Source of the DNA: Prevotella sp. UBA7782
GTDB taxonomy: Bacteria; Bacteroidota; Bacteroidia; Bacteroidales; Bacteroidaceae
DNA length: 5,445 bases
Assembly: GCA_002480935.1 (NCBI GenBank)
Contig: DLDC01000205.1
Location: forward strand, 1-5,445
Direction: 5' to 3'
Shown here: positions 1 through 5,445 of the stretch, in pieces
How the letters are laid out: every line of letters starts with the position of its first letter
How positions within the stretch are numbered: the stretch's first letter is position 1
Program-made: the position numbers and the translations under genes
The notes under the pieces: model-generated
Seen by the model: the letters and a program-made list of their open reading frames with translations, nothing else
Told to the model about the DNA's origin: nothing
Databases searched by the model: none

Positions 1-2654
1 CCATAGGTGAAGTCGGGTACGGGGTTGTAAATCCATGTCTGATCGGCGTCTGTAATCTTCTTGTCGCCATTCAAGTCACTGTATTTCAGGCCGCCCAAGC
101 GTGCGTTGGGTTGTCCGGAAGCATCCACTTCTTCTTGTGTTCTGTACAGTCCGTCAACCACATAACCCACGATAGAGCCGTAAGGCTTCTTGGCCTCCAC
201 CAGGTTCTGGGTGGTTGTGTGAGCGTAAGCACCCGTTGTTGAAGAAGGCAGATAGGTCACTTTGTTTCTGAAGAAGCTCAGGTTGCCGTTTACGTCGATG
301 CCTAATCCGCATTCAAGATTCTTGCGGAAGCCCAGCGCAAACTCCATACCCCAGTTGCGGAGTGATGGTCCGTTCTGCCATTGGTTGCCACCTTCGCCGG
401 TAGCACCGAGGAAAGCGGGGTTGATGAGCATGTCTTTTACATTCTTGATATAGGCATCAATCGAGCCGTAGAGCATGTTTCTGAACAGCGAGTAGTCTAA
501 ACCGATGTTGTATTGTGTGGCCGACTCCCATTTAAGATGTGGGTTGGCCAGCTGAATGGCGCGATAGCCTGAGGGGAAAGTGCCTGAGCCTTGCAGCGTG
601 AGGTCGTAAGCTGTTGACGTAACGCGGTCTAGTCCGTAGTCAACGACATACAAACCAAACTGCGCGTTGTTGTCGATGGCCTGGTTACCTGTTTGTCCCC
701 ATGACAGACGAAGCTTGGCATCGTCGAGCCAGTTGAGGTTTAAGAGCTGTGAGAAGCGGAAGCCCAGAGATGCGGCAGGGAAGGTACCCCAGCGGTTTTC
801 CTTACCAAATCGTGACGAGCCATCCTCTCTCAGCGTGAACGAAGCGAGCAGCAGGTCGCGCCAGTTATAGTCTATCTTGCCGAAGAACGAGGCCAGACGG
901 TAGCCCACCTTGGCACCGCTGTTGCTCATAGTGCCCGTTGCGGCGTTAGGCCACATATAGTCTACGGTTTCGAGCGCGTAGCCCTCAGAGTAGGCAGAGA
1001 AGTCTATGACGCTCTGCTTGGATATTTCGCTACCCAGCAAAACGCTCAGATGATGGTCGGTGGCAATGTCTGTTTTATACGTAGCTGTGTTAGACCACAC
1101 CCAGTTAGTCTCGTTGTTGTTAGACAGGGTGGTCTTGGCTATGTTGTTGCGCACCACGTCTGAGTTGTAGGTATGTACGAGCCCGTTGATGAACGAGGTC
1201 TTGAAGTCGAGTCCGAAGTTTGACCTGAGGGTCAGACCCTTTACCGGACGGAGTTCAACAAAGGCGTTTCCGAATATTCTCCAGTAGTCCAGATGGTTGT
1301 CTCTGTTGTCATATTGCTCTCTGGCGGGGTTCTCTCTGTCTGACATTGAGCCTACAGGACCGGCGAATGTGGTGCCGTCGGCCTCATAAACGGGCACGAT
1401 AGGCGGCATCTTGAGGGCATTCTCCATAGGATGACAGTCTACTTGCGTAGAGTAAGTAACAGCCAGGTTCTCGCCCACGGTGAGTATCTTGTTGAGGTTC
1501 CACGATGTGTTGAGCCTGGCGGAGAGGTTCTTGAAGTAGGTGTATTTCAGAATACCGTCAGCGTCTTTATAGCCTACAGAGAACATGGCGCTGTGCTTGT
1601 CGTTGGCATGAGAGAGCGACAAGTCGTAGTTTTGTGTAAATCCTGTGTGCGAAATAGCGTCTACCCAGTCGGTGTCAGAGAAGGGCATGGTCTGCCTCTG
1701 GTTGATAAATCCGTTGTAAAGTCCACCTGCCGTATAGTCTACATATTCGTTTGTGGCGGGGTTGAACACTCTGATGGGCAGACCGGAAGCAGCGTTCAGG
1801 TTTACGCCGTAGTTGCTTGCGTAGGCCACGGGGTCTAGTCCGTCGTTCAGAGCAGCCTGAGCCAATGCCGTGAGATATTGCGAAGAGTTGCACACCTTCA
1901 TCTTCGACTGGTTGGTATAGAACTGCGCTGTGAGGTTAGATGAGAAGTTAGCCGAAATCTTATCGCCTTTCTTACCCTTCTTTGTGGTGATGATGATGAC
2001 ACCATTAGATGCTCTTGAACCGTATATGCTGGCCGAGGCGGCATCCTTAAGCACCTGCATACTCTCGATGTCGTTCATGTTGAGCGAGTTGAGAGCCATG
2101 TTTGTAGGCACACCATCTATAATATAAAGAGGGTCTTGTGATGAGTTGAACGAGCCGATACCACGTATTCTCACCGTACCGGTGCCTATAGGCGAGCCGT
2201 CTGTGGTAATCGACATGCCGGGCACCTTGCCTTGCAAGGCTCGCATGGGGTCTGGATCAGACGATGTCTGCAAGTCCTTGGTGTTCACCACGGCTACAGA
2301 ACCGGTGAGGTCGGCCTTGCGCTGCGTGGTATAACCTGTTACCACCACTTCGTTAAGCTCTTTGGCATTTTCCTTCATGTGGATGGTCATGCCGTCGGAT
2401 GCTTTTACCTGCATGGTGGAATAGCCAATGTAGCTAATAGAGAGTGTTGTTCCTGCTGGGGCGCTAATAGAGAATTTGCCGTCCAAGTCGGTCACGGCAC
2501 CTGCCTTTTCGCCCTGAACCATGATGGTTGCACCAATGATAGGCTCGTTGTTTTCGTCGGTCACCGTGCCATGGAGCAAGCCATTCTGTGCCCATGAGGC
2601 CGATGTCACTGTGACAAGAGCCATACTGAGCAATGCTTTTCTAAAATGTTCCAT
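1..2654 (-). CDS. SusC-family TonB-dependent outer-membrane receptor, partial (C-terminus cut by window edge)
   Basis: This is an outer-membrane, TonB-driven importer of oligosaccharides of the SusC/RagA family, which normally works with a SusD-like lipoprotein lid. The frame is open from the ATG at 2654 to the left edge: 884 full codons with no stop or frameshift. Family members usually have about 1000-1100 residues, so roughly the last 100-200 are missing. Visible in order: a Sec signal peptide at residues 1-22 (cleavage likely after SWA, before QNG); a carboxypeptidase-regulatory-like beta-sandwich at about 24-103 (GTVTDENNEPIIGATI); a TonB-box-like EVVVTGY at 102-108; a plug domain at about 115-226 with RIRGIGSFN, PLYIIDGVP and VLKDAASASIYGSRASNGV; then beta-barrel sequence. 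An EF-hand-like loop at 860-871 (DLNGDKKITDAD, nt 42-77) precedes NPVPDFTY, as is common near the end of SusC proteins. The start is supported by the signal peptide and the promoter about 60 bp upstream. No Shine-Dalgarno is seen, which is normal in Bacteroidetes. The substrate cannot be read from sequence. A susD-like gene probably follows beyond the left edge. Confidence 0.97.
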   Translation of the reverse strand, partial: MEHFRKALLSMALVTVTSASWAQNGLLHGTVTDENNEPIIGATIMVQGEKAGAVTDLDGKFSISAPAGTTLSISYIGYSTMQVKASDGMTIHMKENAKELNEVVVTGYTTQRKADLTGSVAVVNTKDLQTSSDPDPMRALQGKVPGMSITTDGSPIGTGTVRIRGIGSFNSSQDPLYIIDGVPTNMALNSLNMNDIESMQVLKDAASASIYGSRASNGVIIITTKKGKKGDKISANFSSNLTAQFYTNQSKMKVCNSSQYLTALAQAALNDGLDPVAYASNYGVNLNAASGLPIRVFNPATNEYVDYTAGGLYNGFINQRQTMPFSDTDWVDAISHTGFTQNYDLSLSHANDKHSAMFSVGYKDADGILKYTYFKNLSARLNTSWNLNKILTVGENLAVTYSTQVDCHPMENALKMPPIVPVYEADGTTFAGPVGSMSDRENPAREQYDNRDNHLDYWRIFGNAFVELRPVKGLTLRSNFGLDFKTSFINGLVHTYNSDVVRNNIAKTTLSNNNETNWVWSNTATYKTDIATDHHLSVLLGSEISKQSVIDFSAYSEGYALETVDYMWPNAATGTMSNSGAKVGYRLASFFGKIDYNWRDLLLASFTLREDGSSRFGKENRWGTFPAASLGFRFSQLLNLNWLDDAKLRLSWGQTGNQAIDNNAQFGLYVVDYGLDRVTSTAYDLTLQGSGTFPSGYRAIQLANPHLKWESATQYNIGLDYSLFRNMLYGSIDAYIKNVKDMLINPAFLGATGEGGNQWQNGPSLRNWGMEFALGFRKNLECGLGIDVNGNLSFFRNKVTYLPSSTTGAYAHTTTQNLVEAKKPYGSIVGYVVDGLYRTQEEVDASGQPNARLGGLKYSDLNGDKKITDADQTWIYNPVPDFTY
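2589..2654 (-). other. Sec signal peptide of the SusC-like receptor
   Basis: Residues 1-22 of the receptor: a short basic N-region (MEHFRK), a hydrophobic core (ALLSMALVTVTSA) and a small-residue cleavage site, S-W-A followed by Q-N-G. There is no lipobox cysteine, so signal peptidase I cleavage is expected, as for an outer-membrane barrel protein. Confidence 0.85.
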
Positions 2655-2712
2655 TCGTAATGAATTTAAGTTATAAAGTGTAATAGTAGGCTTTCGTTTA
2701 GATAACCTGGTG

Positions 2713-2743
2713 CAAAGATAAGTCGTAATTTGACTTATATCAA
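2713..2743 (-). promoter_or_regulatory. Bacteroidetes-type promoter for the susC-like gene
   Basis: On the minus strand the -7 element reads TATCTTTG (plus-strand 2713-2720), an exact match to the Bacteroidetes sigma-ABfr consensus TAnnTTTG. A TTG (-33 element) lies at 2741-2743, giving a 20-bp spacer within the usual range; the surrounding TTTTGGTTG also resembles the -33 context. Transcription would start near 2705-2708, leaving a leader of about 50 nt before the ATG at 2654. The spacing and position make this the best promoter candidate in the intergenic region. The start site itself is inferred. Confidence 0.75.
2718..2738. promoter_or_regulatory. Inverted repeat inside the promoter (possible operator)
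   Basis: A perfect 7-bp inverted repeat, ATAAGTC then 7 bp then GACTTAT, fills the spacer between the -33 and -7 elements and overlaps the upstream end of the -7 box. A dimeric DNA-binding protein here would block or reshape RNA polymerase binding. In a transcript the arms would lie upstream of the predicted start site, so an RNA hairpin role is unlikely. The binding protein is unknown and chance formation in AT-rich DNA is possible. Confidence 0.4.
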
Positions 2744-2776
2744 CCAAAATTTCGTTCAGACAGTATAAAATTTGAT

Positions 2777-2886
2777 ACATGCAACAATTCTTATATATAT
2801 AGTTTAGAATGTAGGTGTAGCTTAGGTTCCTCGATTGATTCAGACAAGTGATGGTGTGCGCAGATTGTTTTAATATTGTTGCATGT
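2777..2886. repeat. Perfect 12-bp inverted repeat upstream of the susC-like promoter
   Basis: ACATGCAACAAT at 2777-2788 is exactly repeated in inverted orientation as ATTGTTGCATGT at 2875-2886, separated by 86 bp. The first arm is about 70-80 bp and the second about 170-180 bp upstream of the predicted transcription start. Each arm contains TTGCATG/CATGCAA, a core seen again at 2984-2995. The arrangement resembles paired activator sites more than a transposon end, because there is no gene between the arms. Binding by the AraC-type regulator encoded upstream is an inference. Confidence 0.5.
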
Positions 2887-2923
2887 GGGGAATAATCATA
2901 ATTGAAACTCATTTCTTAGCAGG

Positions 2924-3010
2924 CATGTATTGTCATGTTCCTATTGCTATGTCAGGTTATCCAGTCTTGTCAATGCCATTTTTTTTGCATGCAAACATGT
3001 ATTGATGTTC
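2924..3010. repeat. Imperfect direct repeat CATGTATTG(TC)ATGTTC
   Basis: CATGTATTGTCATGTTC at 2924-2940 recurs as CATGTATTGATGTTC at 2996-3010, identical except for a 2-bp insertion (TC) in the first copy. The copies are 72 bp apart, start to start. They share the CATGTA/TTGCATG flavour of the other repeats in this intergenic region. They may be additional regulator sites or the residue of a local duplication. AraC-family regulators often bind directly repeated half-sites, which fits but does not prove the former. Confidence 0.4.
2984..2995. repeat. 12-bp perfect palindrome TTTGCATGCAAA
   Basis: A fully self-complementary 12-mer lies at the end of a run of eight T (2979-2986). Its TTGCATG core matches one arm of the long inverted repeat (2879-2885), and its CATGCAA half matches the other arm (2778-2784). 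It is directly followed by the second copy of the CATGTATTG direct repeat. It is a candidate protein-binding site; it lacks the GC-rich stem expected of an intrinsic terminator. Confidence 0.4.
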
Positions 3011-3129
3011 AGAATGTGCCGGCTTAGGGTTGTGGTTAAGTGCTTTGGGCAAGCGTTGGGGTGATTTGTGATTACTGAGGGCACTACCTGTCAGACGGGC
3101 AAGGAGCTTTTCTTCATGCTTCCTGATGC

Positions 3130-5424
3130 TCATTGGGCCAGATTATCGGTGTCTTCTTCTGTATCATTATGGTTTCTTATTTCGGTGGGATACTTGCCAA
3201 ATTGTTTCTTGAAGCACGAAGAGAAATAGCCGGGTGTGCCAAAGCCCACTTCATATGCTACCTCGGCTACGGTATGGTCTGTTCTTAGCAAGAGGTTATA
3301 TGCCTTTTGCAGTCGCATCTGTCTGAGCAGTTCTACGGGCGAAAGGCCTGTAAGAGCCTTCACCTTACGGTATAATTGTACGCGGCTGATGCCCATGTCG
3401 GCCCCCAGGTCGTCCATCTTGAGTTGGGCATTGCCCATGTTTTTCTTTACCGACTGGCGCAGGGCATTCATAAACTGCATGTCTGGCGGGCTCAGCCTCT
3501 CTTCTTCCTCACTGTCTTTGTGCGTATGGTCAGCATCTGTAGTGTTGCCATAAGCAAGCTTCAACTTTCTGCGGTTGCTCAGCAAGCTCTCTATCTGAGC
3601 CAACAACACGTTAGCGTTGAATGGCTTTGTGAGATACGCGTCAGCGCCCTTGTTCAGCCCTTCAGCGAGCTGGTTCTCCGAGCTGCGCGCCGTAAGCAGT
3701 ATCACCGGTATGTGACTGGTGAGCGGATCAGACTTTATGCGGGCGCAAAACGTCAGACCGTTCATCACAGGCATCATAACGTCGGTGAGTATCAGGTCGG
3801 GCAAACTCTCTTGTGCTAGCTTCAGTCCGCTCTTTCCGTCGGGTGCCTCGAGCACATAATACAGGTCTATGAGCAATGACCTTACGTAATGGCGCATATC
3901 TTCGTTGTCGTCTACCACGAGCACGGTGGCCAGCTCGGTGCCTCGTTCGCGCAGCACCAGTGCCCGTTGCCCGTCCTGCACAGCCTTACGACTGATTTCT
4001 GTAGCCTTGTCGGCCGCCACGTTGTCGGCCTGCATACGGTGCATCTCCTGCTGAAAATGCAGCACGTCAGAAATCTGTGTGGCCAGCTGATGGGCATTGC
4101 GCAGGGCGATGTCTAGCAGCTGCCGGTCTGACTCTTTGATGGAGTTACTCTCTGAGAGTTTGCGCAAAGGTCCGTCTATGAGGGTGAGCGGGGTGCGCAG
4201 CTGGTGGCTGGCGTTGGTGTAGAAGCGTGTTTGCTCCTTGCTCATCTCCTTCATCCGGCGGTTGGCGCGGCGTATGGCCACGATGGATCGCCAAGCCAGC
4301 AACACGGTCATGAGCAGCAGTATGGCCACCACGATGGCCACGAAGATCACGGTGCGTTGGGCATGGTATAGTCCGAGGTAGTTCTCAAGCTTGTTTTGTA
4401 TGGTGATGAGATATTTGTTTTGCTTCATCAGCGCATGGCTGTTAAGGGCTATATCCTCTACGTTTCCGGGTGTAACAACATAGCCCTGCAGAATATTTTC
4501 GCGCTTATAGGGCTTGTGCTCTAATATCTTTATGGCCAGCTCTATCACTTCTTCGCCATGTGTGGGATAGATGTAACTGGCATCCAGCTTGCCTTGTTGT
4601 ATAGCTTCTATGCCCTCACCAGGCAAGGCGTCGGTGCCAAGAAAGCGTATTTGTTTTTCTTTCTTCATCTCGCGTGCGGCTTTATAGGCTCCGAACGTGG
4701 CATTGTCGTTTTGGCAATATACCACGTCAAGAGGCTTTCCTGCTTTGAGCCACTGTTTGGTAACGTTGTATGATTGTTGTTCTGACCAATTGGTTTCCAC
4801 ATGATGGAAGTTTATGTCAGGATGTTTGGCCAGCACGCCCGAAAAGCCTATGTAGCGTTCGCGGTCTGGCGACATCACCAGTCGACCCGTAATTTCAAGC
4901 ACAGAGGGCTTTCTTCCGGCTATATGCAGACTGTCTTTGCAAAGATTTACGGCATATTGGCCCATGGCCCGGCCTGCTTCTATGTTGTTTCCTCCTATAA
5001 ACGCGGTGTAATGTTGCGATGATGTTTTCCTGTCAAAAAGTATCACAGGCACGCCCATGCGATAGGCCCGCTCTACGCAAGGCGATAGTGCGTTATACTC
5101 GTTGGGCGAGATAATCAGCAGATCTACGCCCGCGTTCAGTAAGCTGTCTATCTGCTTGCGTTGCAACGGTGTGCTGTTGTTGGCGTTGGCTATGCTTACC
5201 TTTACGTCGGTGTCGTAGAGGTGCTGTGCCGAGAGCATCTCGGTGTTGGCCTTTTCGCGCCATGGCCCGCCCACACATTGCGATACACCTATCTCATATT
5301 TATAGGTCTCTGAGGATGAACAGCCCCCCAAAAGCAGGTTGAGGAGCAAAGCAAGTATGTAGATAATACTGATTTTGGCAGTTGGTTTAGGCATGTTGGT
5401 ATGTTTCAAATGATAGTGTGACAT
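3130..5424 (-). CDS. Hybrid two-component regulator (sugar-binding sensor, HisKA, receiver, AraC) lacking the ATPase domain
   Basis: A 764-residue membrane sensor and transcription regulator. In order: signal with lipobox LLGGC (Cys35); RbsB/Peripla_BP_4-like sensor at about 43-325; transmembrane helix at about 358-378; HisKA at about 396-462 with ASHQLRTPLTLI (phosphoacceptor H407); linker at about 463-500; receiver at 501-615 with D505/D506, phosphoacceptor D548, T578 and K600; acidic linker at about 625-645; AraC-type helix-turn-helix at about 648-750 (GISRVQLYRKVKALTG, EVAYEVGFGTPGYFSSCFKKQFG). Sensor residues D131-R132, R188/R190, N239 and D265 sit where RbsB-type proteins contact sugars, suggesting a monosaccharide ligand. 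BT1754 of Bacteroides thetaiotaomicron, a fructose sensor, is a precedent. The HATPase_c domain normally between HisKA and receiver is absent. The first in-frame ATG is at 5424, with in-frame TGA at 5443-5445; the ATG at 5394 (Met11) gives a more typical lipoprotein signal. Its likely target is the susC-like promoter downstream. Architecture is clear; ligand and target are inferred. Confidence 0.95.
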   Translation of the reverse strand: MSHYHLKHTNMPKPTAKISIIYILALLLNLLLGGCSSSETYKYEIGVSQCVGGPWREKANTEMLSAQHLYDTDVKVSIANANNSTPLQRKQIDSLLNAGVDLLIISPNEYNALSPCVERAYRMGVPVILFDRKTSSQHYTAFIGGNNIEAGRAMGQYAVNLCKDSLHIAGRKPSVLEITGRLVMSPDRERYIGFSGVLAKHPDINFHHVETNWSEQQSYNVTKQWLKAGKPLDVVYCQNDNATFGAYKAAREMKKEKQIRFLGTDALPGEGIEAIQQGKLDASYIYPTHGEEVIELAIKILEHKPYKRENILQGYVVTPGNVEDIALNSHALMKQNKYLITIQNKLENYLGLYHAQRTVIFVAIVVAILLLMTVLLAWRSIVAIRRANRRMKEMSKEQTRFYTNASHQLRTPLTLIDGPLRKLSESNSIKESDRQLLDIALRNAHQLATQISDVLHFQQEMHRMQADNVAADKATEISRKAVQDGQRALVLRERGTELATVLVVDDNEDMRHYVRSLLIDLYYVLEAPDGKSGLKLAQESLPDLILTDVMMPVMNGLTFCARIKSDPLTSHIPVILLTARSSENQLAEGLNKGADAYLTKPFNANVLLAQIESLLSNRRKLKLAYGNTTDADHTHKDSEEEERLSPPDMQFMNALRQSVKKNMGNAQLKMDDLGADMGISRVQLYRKVKALTGLSPVELLRQMRLQKAYNLLLRTDHTVAEVAYEVGFGTPGYFSSCFKKQFGKYPTEIRNHNDTEEDTDNLAQ
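5320..5394 (-). other. Lipoprotein-type signal sequence of the regulator, with alternative start at 5394
   Basis: Starting from Met11 (ATG at 5392-5394), the sequence has a basic N-region (MPKPTAK), a hydrophobic core (ISIIYILALLLNLLL) and the lipobox L-G-G-C at residues 32-35 of the longer form. This is a textbook signal peptidase II site with Cys at position 25 of the shorter form. From the ATG at 5424 the N-region would be extended by ten residues, including three His. The bases before 5394 (AAACATACCAAC) are A-rich, as is usual in Bacteroidetes leaders, whereas those before 5424 (AGAAGAGGG) abut the ATG without a proper spacer. I slightly favour 5394. Confidence 0.55.
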
Positions 5425-5445
5425 CCCTCTTCTGCTTCTCTGTCA

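Larger units (their letters stand above)
2655..3129. other. 475-bp intergenic region, no gene seen
   Basis: This region separates the regulator's stop codon from the susC-like start codon. It is visibly richer in A and T than the flanking genes. I find no open frame with coding character on either strand, and no tRNA or other RNA gene that I recognise. Its left part (2655-2743) carries the leader and promoter of the susC-like gene, and 2777-3010 carries the repeat cluster described separately. The right part (about 3011-3129), just downstream of the regulator, contains no clear GC stem followed by a T run on the minus strand. An intrinsic terminator for the regulator is therefore not evident, and read-through cannot be excluded. 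Confidence 0.7.

Noticed and set aside
42..77. Dockerin or cellulosome-type calcium loop in the SusC-like protein
   Set aside because: The DLNGDKKITDAD loop occurs singly, inside the barrel sequence at a place where SusC-family proteins commonly carry it. There is no duplicated dockerin module.
1431..1838. 135-codon plus-strand open frame
   Set aside because: It lies wholly antisense to the susC-like gene, whose own frame is continuous here with clear family sequence. The translation has no recognisable domain, and it is a shadow frame.
2777..2886. Inverted repeat as the ends of a small mobile element
   Set aside because: The interval between the arms is only 86 bp, contains no coding sequence, and shows no flanking target-site duplication. 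A regulatory explanation fits better.
2975..2996. T8 run next to the palindrome as an intrinsic terminator
   Set aside because: On the plus strand the T run precedes and overlaps the palindrome rather than following a GC-rich stem. On the minus strand it reads as A8, so it cannot terminate the regulator's transcript.
3047..3103. GGGCAAG direct repeat (3047-3053 and 3097-3103)
   Set aside because: It is only 7 bp with no further similarity around it and no link to promoter position, so chance is sufficient.
3376..3819. 147-codon plus-strand open frame opposite the regulator
   Set aside because: It is antisense to the conserved receiver and AraC regions. It has no promoter or family resemblance, and it is best explained as a mirror of a constrained coding strand.
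3922..4239. Frameshift or internal stop hiding the missing HATPase_c domain
   Set aside because: The reading frame is uninterrupted and the DNA between the H-box and receiver is only about 300 bp, already used by DHp helices and linker. There is no room for an ATPase domain in any frame.

Overview
The window looks like a fragment of a polysaccharide-utilization locus (PUL) from a Bacteroidales genome, most plausibly Prevotella or a close relative. Three things support this: a SusC-type TonB-dependent receptor, a one-polypeptide hybrid two-component regulator, and a Bacteroidetes-style promoter (TTG, 20 bp, TAnnTTTG) with no Shine-Dalgarno before the susC-like start. The genus is an inference from general sequence character, not a proof.

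Layout, reading in the direction of transcription (both genes are on the minus strand, right to left). At 5424-3130 is a complete sensor/regulator: a lipoprotein-type signal, a periplasmic sugar-binding-protein-like sensor, one membrane span, a HisKA dimerization/phosphoacceptor segment, a receiver domain and an AraC-type DNA-binding domain. At 3129-2655 is a 475-bp AT-rich intergenic region with no convincing gene. It holds a good promoter for the next gene and an unusual set of CATG-containing inverted and direct repeats upstream of that promoter. At 2654-1 is the first 884 codons of a SusC-family outer-membrane transporter. It runs off the left edge, so its last part and any SusD partner lie outside the window.

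How they work together (inference from the known PUL arrangement): the regulator senses a small sugar in the periplasm and activates the susC-like promoter, which drives uptake of the parent glycan. The repeats at 2777-3010 are the natural candidates for its binding sites.

The most unusual point is that the regulator has no HATPase_c domain. The conserved His (H407) and the receiver's first acidic pair (D505/D506) are only 98 residues apart, joined by a short linker. None of the N, G1 or G2 ATP-binding boxes is present anywhere in the protein, and the residue after the His is Gln rather than the usual acidic residue. It is therefore a hybrid two-component system that should be unable to phosphorylate itself. 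It must signal without phosphorylation, be phosphorylated by another kinase, or be inactive.
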